From contig NZ_CP099917.1 of the NCBI RefSeq assembly GCF_030994125.1, positions 3,394,001 through 3,458,000 on the forward strand: DNA of 64,000 nt. Reading direction: 5' to 3'. The position numbers and the translations under genes were made by a program. Below the pieces are notes generated by a model, which was not told where the DNA came from, did no database searches, and was given only the letters and a program-made list of their open reading frames with translations. The DNA comes from Pseudoalteromonas xiamenensis. Its GTDB lineage: Bacteria > Pseudomonadota > Gammaproteobacteria > Enterobacterales > Alteromonadaceae. The number at the start of each line of letters is the position of its first letter. Within the stretch, counting starts at the first letter, position 1. Of this stretch, positions 9,324 to 18,327 are shown piece by piece.

Positions 9324-9818
9324 TTATTTAACTTTCACCCGATTGTTGGTATCGCGATTTTTTAATATAAATTCGCGCGAATAGTCAGTATGTTGGCTCT
9401 TGGCCGTGCGGTCGTAAAGCACCACATTCACCGTAGCAGCGAGATTCATACAGCCCGTAGTTGGGATGTAAACAACATCGTCGCAAATCGATAAAACATC
9501 CTGTTTTAGGGAGCCATCTTCCGGCCCGAACACATAAATAGCGTTTTCAGGGTGCTCGTAGAAAGGAAGCGGAGTAGCGCCATCGACGAGTTCAACGGCA
9601 ACCACACGAGTCTCAGCTGTTTTGATGTCTGAAAGGCTTGCGAGGGCCTCGAGGGGAATATCATCTACGCGCTGTTTGGTGTCTGTCGCAAATTTTCTCG
9701 CATAACCATATCGTTCTCCGGTATACCAAACCCGTTGTGCGCCATAGCATCCGGCTGCGCGCATGACTCCTCCGACATTCGTTGGGCTTTTCGGGTTGAT
9801 AAGAACTAGCTGCGTCAT
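9324..9818 (-). CDS. TrmH/SpoU-family RNA methyltransferase
   Basis: 164 residues, the size of a bare SPOUT catalytic domain. It begins with LVLINPKSPTNVGGVMRAAG, which carries the motif 1 asparagine and arginine of SpoU enzymes. AIYVFGPEDGSLKQ is motif 2 and VVYIPTTGCMNLAATVNVVLYD is motif 3, forming the knotted SAM site. The family methylates ribose or base in tRNA or rRNA; TrmL-like enzymes have this size but the substrate is not determinable here. It is convergent with the kinase gene and divergent from the RCC1-like lipoprotein gene. Confidence 0.88.
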   Translation of the reverse strand: MTQLVLINPKSPTNVGGVMRAAGCYGAQRVWYTGERYGYARKFATDTKQRVDDIPLEALASLSDIKTAETRVVAVELVDGATPLPFYEHPENAIYVFGPEDGSLKQDVLSICDDVVYIPTTGCMNLAATVNVVLYDRTAKSQHTDYSREFILKNRDTNNRVKVK

Positions 9819-10186
9819 GGTGATATATACCTTCTGTATTCATTGTTCTTTGAGAACGTTGAGAAGAACTCAGTAATTAAATGCCAATCTACGTGATTGA
9901 ACGTACACTCAGCCTCACATTATCTAAAACTATCGCTCCAGAGTCGAACTTAATTCTTGCGTTTTTCGCGACCAGTAATTTGTGTGATTTCAATGTGTTG
10001 GTTTTTTGTTCTGAATTTCGAAACGTTGGCATAGAATTGAACCCTAGATTTTAACAATAATTTATCTATTTACAAAGAGTTACGTGGTTAGGTTAGACGA
10101 AAAATATTTTGTTGATTCGCTTGTTTCTTGAAGCAATGTTCAGCTAGTATTTGATTTGGAAACATTCGCATGGATAAGGATAAATT
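9819..10186. other. Divergent intergenic region, no gene seen
   Basis: These 368 bases separate a leftward methyltransferase from a rightward lipoprotein gene. No frame with a ribosome site, no tRNA-like fold and no clear inverted repeat was found. The region is AT-rich toward 10040-10186 and must hold the promoters of both flanking genes, but I could not assign them. Confidence 0.6.
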
Positions 10187-12544
10187 ATGCGTAAATGCTT
10201 GCTCGCTAGTCTGATGCTTACATTAACAGCCTGCGGTGGTGGGGGAGGCTCTTCAGGTACAGGCACCACCGTAGAAACAAAGAACCAAGCGCCAACGATT
10301 GTGATCGAAGGCGAAACAAAGGTACTTGCATTATCCCAATTCGTATTGAAAACTCAGTTGCACGACAACGAAAATGATACGTTAAAAATTGAGTGGTCAA
10401 GCAGTCTAGCTGGTGTTGTTTTTTCAAATGTTAGCAATTCACAAGCTGAAGTATCAATTCCAGCCGTTGAAACGTTAACCACGGTTACGCTCACAGCAAA
10501 GGTAACTGACTCAGCAAATAATTCGACGATCAAGACCCATGTTCTTACAGTAACGCCTAACGTGCCAACCGGTGTTGCTTTGTTTGACTTGGCTGCAGAA
10601 TATTCTGTACAGCAAAACGACGTTATTAAAATTCCCGTGAAGTTTGATAGCCCGTATCCAATTACCGCTGTGGATTGGTCATTTGTTGGATTTACGCCGC
10701 GAGAGCTTCAAAAAAACAGCGATTATTCAGACTATTCAGGCACCACTTCGGCACAATTCCGCGCGCCAACATTGAGCCAAAATGCCGACTTTAACGTTGT
10801 TGTTACCCTGTCTACTACCCAAGCACAGTATGAAGCTAAAACGAAACTAGCCGTAAAAGCGGAAACCACGCATTTCATTACAGTCGATTTACCTGAGCCT
10901 GTCGAAATAATCGAAAGCCACGAAGGGGAGTTGATTGCAAATGTGATGACAGATGAAGAAATAGAGTTTATTGAATGGGATTGGCTACCAAAACCGGAAC
11001 CTGAAATCATCAGTATTGGTACTAAACAATTTAGCTATAAAGCACCTGAAGTGGACAGGGATACCACCTTTGATGTGTCCCTCAAATTGACAACCAAATC
11101 AGGTTTACAAGCGTCGGATACGACGAAAGTGACGGTGAAAAACGCCACGGCGGCTTCACCGGTTATTTTAAAAGCGGACAGGAAAGCCGTAGCGACGGGT
11201 CATACTGCGGTGATTTCTGTCACAGAAATAGACCTTGATGAGGTTACTGAGTTTCAATGGGAAATTGGCAACCTTGGTCAACAATTTGTGGTTAGCAGCA
11301 AAGGCCAATTAGAAGTGACGTTTCCAAATGTGAATGCTGAGGCATTACCATATCTTTTTACCTACACAGCGAAACTCAAATCAGGACAAACGCAAACGGC
11401 AAAAACGACCATCACGTATTATGGCAATGCAGCCGTTGCGAGTCAGATTGGGCTCACGAGCTCGAGTACAATGCATATTTATCCTCGAGAGCAAATAGAC
11501 CACGTTTATACGTTAAGCGACCCTAACAACCTTGTAGATTCAATTGGTCTTGAATCGAGTTCAAGTCTAAATACCTTTAATGTGCTTGATGTGCGCAGAC
11601 AAGGTCGTTATGTTACCGTGACTGCTCGGATAGACACACCACTGCGAGAATCTTCTGTGCCTATTGTTGCCTTATTGAAAACCGGCACATACGTTTCTCG
11701 CCATAATTTGAATGCCGTGCTTTCGACCTCTAAATTGAAAGCCTATACGGGCCTAGAAGAGCAGTATCTGCAAGGTAGTTCGTTTTACCTCACAGGTCTT
11801 GTACTCAACAAAGACGAAGCACAGCCGTTCAACGGAACATGGCAAGTAACAAACAGCACGAAACACGTTATTCAGAATCCAAACAACGCTGTAACAAAAG
11901 TAACGGTAAGCGATAGTTTCTCGTTAGAACCTTCATTCAAGTTAGTGGCAAAAGACGCAAACCAAAATGAAATTGAGTCGAATGTGTCAATTAAAACAAG
12001 CAGTTACTACACCGTAAAAGGCGATATGTATCAATGCACTTGGAGTGCTCGAAGCATCCAATGTAAGGATGACCGTTATCAAGCTTTGACCTTCGCTAAG
12101 GTGTTTACTGCACCGCGTCAGGTCATAACGAAAGGTAATTATGCCTGTGTGTTGGATAGCGATGACATTGCCTCGTGCGCAGGTCAAAATGAGCTGATTA
12201 ATTCAGCCGTTTTGAGTTTGAGCAACGTAGTGAAGCTGGACGCCGTCGACAATAGCACGGTGTGTGCTCAATTCGTTGATTTAAGTTGGGCATGTGTGGG
12301 TGACAATGCAGCTCGTTATCAAACACACCTTAAAGGGTTGAATGCCGTATTCGGTATACAAGCCGACGGCACTACGACCTGTTACGTTGAAAATGGTTAT
12401 TTAAAATGCAGTAAAGGAGCAGAAAAGCCGTACTTTACGAGCAGTCCGGCCCTTGTTAAATGGTTTGAAGTAAATGCTGCTGAGCACACACTTTGCTACA
12501 AGGAGCTCGGCCAAGTTATCGAGCAATGCCACTCATTGATATAA
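10187..12544 (+). CDS. Large surface lipoprotein: Ig-like repeats plus RCC1-like C-terminal domain
   Basis: 785 residues starting with a lipoprotein signal ending in LTACGGGGGSS; the glycine/serine linker after the cysteine is typical of surface-exposed lipoproteins. Residues about 35-600 show repeated beta-sandwich units separated by V-rich linkers (for example NQAPTIVIEG–LHDNENDTLKIEWSS, a cadherin/PKD-like start). The last 170 residues contain paired cysteines about 8-10 apart (YACVLDSDDIASCAG, STVCAQFVDLSWACVGD, TTCYVENGYLKCSKG), resembling disulfide-bearing RCC1-type propeller repeats. No catalytic motif is visible. A role in adhesion or polymer binding is only a guess. It is monocistronic. 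Confidence 0.7.
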   Translation: MRKCLLASLMLTLTACGGGGGSSGTGTTVETKNQAPTIVIEGETKVLALSQFVLKTQLHDNENDTLKIEWSSSLAGVVFSNVSNSQAEVSIPAVETLTTVTLTAKVTDSANNSTIKTHVLTVTPNVPTGVALFDLAAEYSVQQNDVIKIPVKFDSPYPITAVDWSFVGFTPRELQKNSDYSDYSGTTSAQFRAPTLSQNADFNVVVTLSTTQAQYEAKTKLAVKAETTHFITVDLPEPVEIIESHEGELIANVMTDEEIEFIEWDWLPKPEPEIISIGTKQFSYKAPEVDRDTTFDVSLKLTTKSGLQASDTTKVTVKNATAASPVILKADRKAVATGHTAVISVTEIDLDEVTEFQWEIGNLGQQFVVSSKGQLEVTFPNVNAEALPYLFTYTAKLKSGQTQTAKTTITYYGNAAVASQIGLTSSSTMHIYPREQIDHVYTLSDPNNLVDSIGLESSSSLNTFNVLDVRRQGRYVTVTARIDTPLRESSVPIVALLKTGTYVSRHNLNAVLSTSKLKAYTGLEEQYLQGSSFYLTGLVLNKDEAQPFNGTWQVTNSTKHVIQNPNNAVTKVTVSDSFSLEPSFKLVAKDANQNEIESNVSIKTSSYYTVKGDMYQCTWSARSIQCKDDRYQALTFAKVFTAPRQVITKGNYACVLDSDDIASCAGQNELINSAVLSLSNVVKLDAVDNSTVCAQFVDLSWACVGDNAARYQTHLKGLNAVFGIQADGTTTCYVENGYLKCSKGAEKPYFTSSPALVKWFEVNAAEHTLCYKELGQVIEQCHSLI

Positions 12545-12581
12545 CTCAACTACTCGACAAATCTTAGTCAGACTACCTATT

Positions 12582-12610
12582 GCGGCAGAAATACAACGTG
12601 TTTCTGTCGC
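12582..12610. terminator. Hairpin between convergent lipoprotein and BLUF genes
   Basis: GCGGCAGAAA (12582-12591) pairs with TTTCTGTCGC (12601-12610) with one G·T pair and a 9-nt loop. It lies exactly between two convergent stops, but neither side carries a strong T-run. Confidence 0.45.
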
Positions 12611-13030
12611 TTACAATGCTGGTACGGTACTTTTCAGCGCAAGCATCATCATAAATGCACTCTCACCCGACATGTCATAGGGCGAAAAAACACTGGTGCC
12701 GCCAAAATTAATGTTGATGTCATTCGTGAGTTTTGACTCGGGGATATAACCCATAGACCAATCTGAAAATTCCCTCACCGCAATTTCTTTGTAGTCCAAT
12801 ATGATTAGATTGTGGTGGCGAGGATCTGTCACAATGCGGTTATAGGTTTCGTTAACGTTCTGCCTAGTACCTTCAATACATTGTAAAAAATACTTGCGGT
12901 TAAAACACAACATACCGGTGACATACTTCTTCAGATTATTTTCTCGAGAGACATTGAGAATGGCTTCAATGTCCTGACTTTGAAAGTCTTTGCTAAAAGT
13001 ACTGACATAGACCAATCGCACTAAAAACAT
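12611..13030 (-). CDS. BLUF-domain blue-light photoreceptor (short)
   Basis: 139 residues, a stand-alone BLUF domain with a C-terminal cap and no output domain. The flavin photocycle residues are in their canonical positions: Y8 (LVYVS), N31/N32, Q50 (YFLQCIEG), and W91/M93 (DWSMGY). Such proteins bind FAD and switch hydrogen bonding around the conserved Tyr/Gln pair in blue light. Short BLUF proteins such as PixD or YcgF-like fragments signal through partner proteins. No EAL, GGDEF or HTH partner gene is adjacent. It is transcribed alone. Confidence 0.93.
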   Translation of the reverse strand: MFLVRLVYVSTFSKDFQSQDIEAILNVSRENNLKKYVTGMLCFNRKYFLQCIEGTRQNVNETYNRIVTDPRHHNLIILDYKEIAVREFSDWSMGYIPESKLTNDININFGGTSVFSPYDMSGESAFMMMLALKSTVPAL

Positions 13031-13177
13031 AATCCAAATCCTGAAAAGGAAGGGGTTTTTTAATCATAGCCAGCGCGCGAACTCGTGCAACTCGAAATCG
13101 AAGTAAGTTTGACGGCAGATGTCAATTTCTGCATCCACCGTCTAGGGAGAGGAAAGGTGAGTGGGTAAAGGGTTAAA

Positions 13178-13858
13178 TTAAGTCACAGCCCACTGGCGCA
13201 ATAAGTTATGGTAAACACCTGTTAATTTTACAATATCAGGTGAGTCTTGGACTTGAGAACGGAGCTGCTGAATGGCCATGTCCATGTCGAACAACAGCGT
13301 ACGCTTCTCGTCGCTGCTCACCATCGACTGAAGCCAGAAAAACGAGGCTAAACGACGACCTGCAGTCACAGGCATCACCCGGTGTAGACTGGTAGAGGGG
13401 TATAACACCATATCGCCCGCCGCGAGTTTCACTGAATGTGCGCCGTAGGTATCCTCGATGACCAGCTCGCCACCTTGGTATTCTTCGGGTTCTGAAAAGA
13501 ACACGGTCATGCTCAAATCTGTACGCACCTTTACGGGTGTCCCAGGGACTTGGCGAATCGCGTTGTCTACGTGAATACCGAAATTTTGACCACCTTGATA
13601 GCAGTTGAAAAGAGGAGGGAAAATCTTGAGAGGGAGGGCCGCAGACATAAACAAATTGTTTTGTGCAAGCGCGCGTAAAATGACATCACCAATCTCAATG
13701 GCCGTTGCAGACTGCTCAGGTAGTTGTAAGTTGTTTTTTGCTTGGCTTGATTGATAACCTGCAGTGACGTTGCCGTCTAGCCACTCAGCATCTTCCAGCT
13801 TTGCTTTACACTGGGCGACTTGTTCTTTGGTCAAAACACCAGGGATTTTTAGTAACAT
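13178..13858 (-). CDS. piuC: Fe(II)/2-oxoglutarate PKHD-type hydroxylase (YbiX/PiuC family)
   Basis: 226 residues, the normal family length. The iron triad is H96-x-D98 (GIHVDNA) and H159 (TSLHRVMPV), and R169 (GRRLASFFW) would bind 2-oxoglutarate. The start region [13 protein letters not shown] is characteristic. YbiX/PiuC enzymes are encoded next to catecholate siderophore receptors and are induced by iron limitation; their substrate is uncertain. Here it lies 64 bases downstream of such a receptor on the same strand, so the two form an operon behind the Fur box at 16202. Confidence 0.92.
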   Translation of the reverse strand: MLLKIPGVLTKEQVAQCKAKLEDAEWLDGNVTAGYQSSQAKNNLQLPEQSATAIEIGDVILRALAQNNLFMSAALPLKIFPPLFNCYQGGQNFGIHVDNAIRQVPGTPVKVRTDLSMTVFFSEPEEYQGGELVIEDTYGAHSVKLAAGDMVLYPSTSLHRVMPVTAGRRLASFFWLQSMVSSDEKRTLLFDMDMAIQQLRSQVQDSPDIVKLTGVYHNLLRQWAVT

Positions 13859-13922
13859 GACTACTCCTCAACATTCTAGATTGAATTGGGGTAAAAGACA
13901 TGCTTTTACCCCAGAACAGCGA

Positions 13923-16106
13923 TTAGAACTTATAGTTCGCTGATAGACCCATGTAACGGCCTTCGCCAGGTACAAAGTGACCACCACCGAGCTGTTCAAT
14001 GTATTCTTTGTCAGTTAGGTTTGTTGCGTTGAATTGTACACCTAAATCTTTGTTTACTTGATAGGTTACCATCAAGTTAAGTAAGGCGTAGGCGTCCGCT
14101 TCTTTACGCGTGTTTGCATCAGCACTGTTGTAACGTTTACCCACGTAGTTAGCACCTAAGCCAACAGCGAGTTTCTCTGAAATTTGGTAGCGACCCCAAA
14201 TTGAGCTTGAGAATTTAGGCGTTCGTGCTAATTCTGAACCCACCGTTGCAATCTCACGCTCGCTTGCAGACAACACTTCACTGTCTTGGAAGCTAAATGA
14301 TGTCACGATGTTAAAGTCACGGTTGACCTGGCCCATCGCACTAAATTCGATACCTTGAACGCGTTGACCACCGTTTAAGGTATACGTGTCGTCTAATTCA
14401 CGTGTACGCGCATTGTCTTTCTCAACACGGAAAAGTGCAACGTGTGTGCTTAAATCACCATCAAACCACTGTTGTTTGATACCGAATTCCGCGCTGCGTG
14501 TTTCTTCAGGATCAAGGTCTTCAAGGCCACGACCGGTACGGATAGTTAAACCTTCAGCAGACGGGTTGAAGCTGTTGCCCATCGCAAAGTACAGATTAGA
14601 TTCTGCGTTTAGCTTGTAAAGTGCAGCGGCATTCCAGCTGAGTTCGCTTTCTGTTTTTGATACTGAAAGTGATGGGTCGTCATAATCATATTGATAATCA
14701 ACATCAAAGTGATCTAAACGAAGGCCACCAGTCAGTTGCCATTGTTCATTCAGCGTTATGGTATCGAATACGTACGCTGCTTTCGTTACACCTTCTGCTA
14801 ACGTGCTACCAGGCGCGCGAGTGTAGCTGCCGGTAAAGTCAATTTGAACTGGGTTAAACAGATCAATCGTGACTTTGTCGTTCTTGTAGTTGTCCGTGTC
14901 GCTAACCAAATTCCAGCGTTTGAAACTTTCTTTTGAATATTCAACACCTGCAACCACGTCATGTTGTACAGAACCCACAAAATAGCGGCCTAACAGGTCA
15001 GCTTGGATTGCAGTTAAGCTGTCTTTGGTATCACGTGTTTTTTGTGTATCTAGACGGATTTCAGCTGACTTTGACGCATCTTTAAAACGAGGTGCTGAAA
15101 CAATCGATTCACGCTCTACAGAACCGACACGACCTTGCACGCGAACCGTTGTGTTCGCAGACAAATCGTGCTCGAATTTCGCCGTAATCGAATGTGCATC
15201 AATTTCTTCGTAGTCACGGTCAACGCTGCCATAGAAGTTAGAGAACGGTACATTTGGCGCGCTGTTTTCTTGCGATTTAAGAGCGTCAATTAACGGCTTT
15301 TCAACCGTACCCGTTGGTACCCATGGCAAACCATAATCTGGCAGGTTGTCCTGTGATTGGTATTCGCCATTGATTTGGAAACGTGTATCTGTGCCAAGGC
15401 CCGTAGCGGCTGAAACGGCGATAGCATGTTTGCTGTTATTGACAAAATCACGGCCTGACACGTCAGCATCGTCGATGACCGCGTTTACGCGCACGGCACT
15501 TGTGTCATTAATTTGAACGTTTGAATCGATAGTCGCACGATAATCGCTTTCGCTACCTAGACGCGCTGAAACTTCGTTGAAGTTGTCTAGTTTAGCTCCT
15601 TTAGTTGCAAGGTTAATGCTACCGCCTGTTGAACCACGGCCAGCTTGTGCTGAACTTGGGCCTTTGCTTACTTCAACGGCTTCCAAGTTATACGTGTCAC
15701 GATAGTAGCCAGCAACATCACGGATACCATCGATGAAGATGTCTGTGCTTGCGCTAAAACCACGGATAGACAAGCTATCACCTGTTGGTGCACCACCTTC
15801 ACCTGCGGCAAGAGAAATACCAGCAACGTTGCGAAGCGCGTCACGTAGGCTGTCAACACCTTGGTCTTGCATAAGAGATTGTGTGATCACGCTGACTGTT
15901 TTAGGCGTTTCAGCAAGTGATTGTGTGTTTTTGTGGTTTGTAGATTGCGTAGCTTGGTAACTCTGCTGCTGTTCAGCTTTTGCTTTTGAAACTGCAAGTT
16001 CTTTAATTTCAGTCGCATGAGCGGTGCTAACAACACCTGCAACAGCCAATGGCAACATTGGTGCTAGCTTCACCAATTTACCTTTTGAAGAAACAGAATT
16101 AGACAT
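13923..16106 (-). CDS. TonB-dependent siderophore receptor (Fiu/PiuA-like)
   Basis: The start is the ATG at 16106, with GGAG just upstream; it opens on a signal peptide ending in VVSTAHA. The longer frame (to 16181) adds 25 residues ahead of it. The 727-residue product has a plug domain (KTVSVITQSLMQDQGVDSL, then SIRGFSASTDIFIDGIRD) and a 22-strand-type barrel ending in the family terminus (GRYMGLSANYKF). KGPSSAQAGRGSTGGSINL is typical of catecholate siderophore receptors such as Fiu. Regulation by iron is supported by a Fur-box match upstream. A PiuC-type hydroxylase follows, as in the fiu–ybiX pair. Confidence 0.92.
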   Translation of the reverse strand: MSNSVSSKGKLVKLAPMLPLAVAGVVSTAHATEIKELAVSKAKAEQQQSYQATQSTNHKNTQSLAETPKTVSVITQSLMQDQGVDSLRDALRNVAGISLAAGEGGAPTGDSLSIRGFSASTDIFIDGIRDVAGYYRDTYNLEAVEVSKGPSSAQAGRGSTGGSINLATKGAKLDNFNEVSARLGSESDYRATIDSNVQINDTSAVRVNAVIDDADVSGRDFVNNSKHAIAVSAATGLGTDTRFQINGEYQSQDNLPDYGLPWVPTGTVEKPLIDALKSQENSAPNVPFSNFYGSVDRDYEEIDAHSITAKFEHDLSANTTVRVQGRVGSVERESIVSAPRFKDASKSAEIRLDTQKTRDTKDSLTAIQADLLGRYFVGSVQHDVVAGVEYSKESFKRWNLVSDTDNYKNDKVTIDLFNPVQIDFTGSYTRAPGSTLAEGVTKAAYVFDTITLNEQWQLTGGLRLDHFDVDYQYDYDDPSLSVSKTESELSWNAAALYKLNAESNLYFAMGNSFNPSAEGLTIRTGRGLEDLDPEETRSAEFGIKQQWFDGDLSTHVALFRVEKDNARTRELDDTYTLNGGQRVQGIEFSAMGQVNRDFNIVTSFSFQDSEVLSASEREIATVGSELARTPKFSSSIWGRYQISEKLAVGLGANYVGKRYNSADANTRKEADAYALLNLMVTYQVNKDLGVQFNATNLTDKEYIEQLGGGHFVPGEGRYMGLSANYKF

Positions 16107-16201
16107 TTTGACTCCAATTATTCGAGCGCGCCGTAAAATTGATAACGGCATTGTTGTTAAAATCGGAGCGAACTCTAGCAAACATAAACACCAATGTAAA
16201 T

Positions 16202-16214
16202 GAGAATAATTATC
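16202..16214. promoter_or_regulatory. Fur box in the divergent iron promoter region
   Basis: GAGAATAATTATC matches 12 of 13 positions of the GATAATnATTATC core of the Fur consensus. It lies 95 bases from the siderophore-receptor start and 67 bases from the DUF2271 start, so it can serve both divergent operons. Confidence 0.7.
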
Positions 16215-16281
16215 GCTTGAACTATTATTTTATACAGGGCATAATTCAGAACATCATCCTATTAGACTGAATAATAACGAT

Positions 16282-16773
16282 ATGAAGGTAATTAAAGCGT
16301 TTACATTTTGGGGCCTTGTCGCGAGTGCCGCGGCAAATGCAACTGCTGTTGAATATGAATTGAATGTCGAGTTGCCTGTTATTAGTGAAGGCCAGTACCA
16401 CCGCCCATACGTGGCTATCTGGATTGAAGATGACAGCAAGCAAGTATTGAAAAATTTGGCGCTTTGGAAGCAAAAAGACAAATGGTTGCCTGATCTAAAA
16501 CGTTATTACCGTCGAGTGCTTCGTGCGAATGAAACGGCGCTGGATGGATTCACCGGTGCAACGAAGGGCCCGGGCCAACATCAGATCCTATGGAATGGAT
16601 TATCGGATAGCAATGAAGTGTTGGCACAAGGTCACTATAGTCTTTGCGTTGAAGCAGCACGTGAAAAAGGTGGGCGTGAAATTCAATGTTTGCCTTTCCA
16701 GTATGGTAAAGACGCTAAATCAGTGCAAGGTTCGCACGAGCTAGCCGCTATTTCGTTTGTTGTTAAGTCTTAG
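16282..16773 (+). CDS. DUF2271 periplasmic protein
   Basis: 163 residues with a signal peptide (AFTFWGLVASAAANATA) followed by the DUF2271 pattern: YHRPYVAIWIEDDSKQVLKNLALW near residue 40, then RANETALDGFTGATKGPGQH and LSDSNEVLAQGHYSLCVEAARE. DUF2271 proteins are periplasmic and often travel with PepSY and DUF4198 genes in iron-uptake loci. It is first in a long rightward iron operon. The ribosome site is weak. Biochemical role unknown; handling of ferri-siderophore or haem in the periplasm is possible. Confidence 0.87.
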   Translation: MKVIKAFTFWGLVASAAANATAVEYELNVELPVISEGQYHRPYVAIWIEDDSKQVLKNLALWKQKDKWLPDLKRYYRRVLRANETALDGFTGATKGPGQHQILWNGLSDSNEVLAQGHYSLCVEAAREKGGREIQCLPFQYGKDAKSVQGSHELAAISFVVKS

Positions 16774-16781
16774 GAGTCCTC

Positions 16782-17525
16782 ATGAAAAAATCCATCCTTG
16801 TTGCAGCACTTGCTTTGATGTCGACAACCGCAGCTGCCCACACGATGTGGTTTAAGCCGTCTGTTTTTAATCTTCCAAAGGAGGAGCGTGCGCAATTTGT
16901 TGATGTCGATATCGCGCTTGGTGAGCATCCCTTTGAAATTGAACGAGCATTAAAACCAGATGCTGTAAAACTGATTGACGCAAAAAATACAGTGCACACA
17001 TTAGAAGTAACGGCACTTAATAGTCTCAAAAGTAATGTTTTAGTTGAACTTCAGCATGAAGGTACGCATAAGCTAGTCGCTGAGTTTGGCCCAACCGTCC
17101 GTAAACCAAAGCCAGGGACAAAAAGTAAACGTCCACCAACGCGCACGTTCACTCGTTTAGTGAGCTTCTTAACCGTTGGCGCGCCGACGGCATCAACGGA
17201 GGTGGCAGCGAATTATCTGGATGTTAAAGCGTTAACACCGCCTGCGGATATCGTTGCAGAAGAAGCGTTTGAACTGCAATTCTTCAACCAAGGTAAAGCG
17301 GCAAGCCAACTTGAAGTGACGTTTGTGAAAGAAGGCGGTGCGTACCTTGACCAGCCACAATCATGGACGTTTACCACGGATGAGGCGGGCAAATTGAGTG
17401 TCACGTTAGATGATGCTGGTCGATATTGGGTTAAAGCGGGTGTCTCCGAAGAGCTTGAGAACGATGCAGAAGCCAAATTCCTGCGCAGTTCACTGGGTCT
17501 CGCTTTAGAAGTGCAGGTGAACTAA
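16782..17525 (+). CDS. DUF4198 periplasmic protein
   Basis: 247 residues with a clear signal peptide ending in TTAAAH. The mature protein begins HTMWFKPSVFNL, the usual start of DUF4198 proteins; the N-terminal histidine after signal cleavage could bind a metal. GAPTASTEVAANYLDVKALTPP and DEAGKLSVTLDDAGRYWVKAG form the beta-sandwich end. DUF4198 members occur with nickel, cobalt or iron transport genes. It sits 8 bases behind the DUF2271 gene, whose protein it probably works with in periplasmic metal handling; this is inference from context. Confidence 0.88.
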   Translation: MKKSILVAALALMSTTAAAHTMWFKPSVFNLPKEERAQFVDVDIALGEHPFEIERALKPDAVKLIDAKNTVHTLEVTALNSLKSNVLVELQHEGTHKLVAEFGPTVRKPKPGTKSKRPPTRTFTRLVSFLTVGAPTASTEVAANYLDVKALTPPADIVAEEAFELQFFNQGKAASQLEVTFVKEGGAYLDQPQSWTFTTDEAGKLSVTLDDAGRYWVKAGVSEELENDAEAKFLRSSLGLALEVQVN

Positions 17526-17529
17526 CGCA

Positions 17530-18327
17530 ATGAAAGGGATGGGGAAAAGCAAAAAAGCGATACTAATCGTAACGACAATACTGGCTATGCCAGTATTGTC
17601 GGTTAAAGCCAATAACCAAGCTGACAGCATGCCAAATTTAGTTGAGAAATGGCTGCAATTAAGTGCGCAGCAACAGCGAGTTGAAAGCGAATGGGCGGCG
17701 GAAAAACCATTGTTAGAGCAACAGCTGCAATTGCTTCAACAAGAATTTGAAACATTAAATCGGAATGTCTCCTCGAAACAAGGGGGGCAATCTGAAGTCG
17801 CTCAGAAGCGTGAGTCGTTGGTTAGTGAACAGCAACGCCTTGAAAAACAACAATTCGAGTTGCAATCCGCGTTGAAATTCCATCGTAAACAATTGACCCA
17901 AATTGTTTCGCGTTTACCGCCAGTACTGCAAAATGCTTGGAATGAGACCTTGCTTAAATGGCAAGGAGACATCAGTGCACAAACGGATGCCAATCAGTTA
18001 CAAGATGTACTCGCGCTTTATCAACAGTGGGCTGATTTTCAAAAACGTATAGTGGTTCACGAAGCGCCAATTCAGCTCAATGGCGAAGAGTTTATGGTAG
18101 ATCAGCTTTATGTTGGCGTAAGCCAAGCGTGGTTTATTAGTAAAGATGGAAAAACCACTGGGGTAGGTGCGCCCAAGGGAACATCATGGGTTTGGACTGC
18201 CGTGAATGACTTAGATACTGCAGCACTGGTCAGCGCGATTGCAATGTATCGCAAACAGCAGCCGGCGTCTCTTATCCAGTTGCCTTACGTTGCAACACCG
18301 ACGTTAGGAGGCCCTTCAAATGGTTAA
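17530..18327 (+). CDS. DUF3450 periplasmic coiled-coil protein of a TonB2-type system
   Basis: 265 residues: signal peptide (residues about 8-28), a long Gln/Glu-rich coiled coil (about 35-125), then a globular end with EFMVDQLYVGVSQAWFISKDG and GTSWVWTAVNDLDTAALVSAI. This layout and length match DUF3450, whose members precede ttpC–exbB–exbD–tonB gene sets in vibrios and other marine bacteria. The stop overlaps the next start by 8 bases. It probably couples the transducer complex across the periplasm. That function is inferred from conserved context. Confidence 0.85.
   Translation: MKGMGKSKKAILIVTTILAMPVLSVKANNQADSMPNLVEKWLQLSAQQQRVESEWAAEKPLLEQQLQLLQQEFETLNRNVSSKQGGQSEVAQKRESLVSEQQRLEKQQFELQSALKFHRKQLTQIVSRLPPVLQNAWNETLLKWQGDISAQTDANQLQDVLALYQQWADFQKRIVVHEAPIQLNGEEFMVDQLYVGVSQAWFISKDGKTTGVGAPKGTSWVWTAVNDLDTAALVSAIAMYRKQQPASLIQLPYVATPTLGGPSNG

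Noticed and set aside
13111..13140. Hairpin between the BLUF and PiuC-type genes (GCAGA/TCTGC)
   Set aside because: Stem of only 5 bp with no T-run; too weak to call a terminator.
13178..13858. PhnY-type hydroxylase partner for the HD oxygenase
   Set aside because: The protein is of the PKHD/PiuC family and lies in the Fur-controlled siderophore operon, so it is not a phosphonate enzyme.
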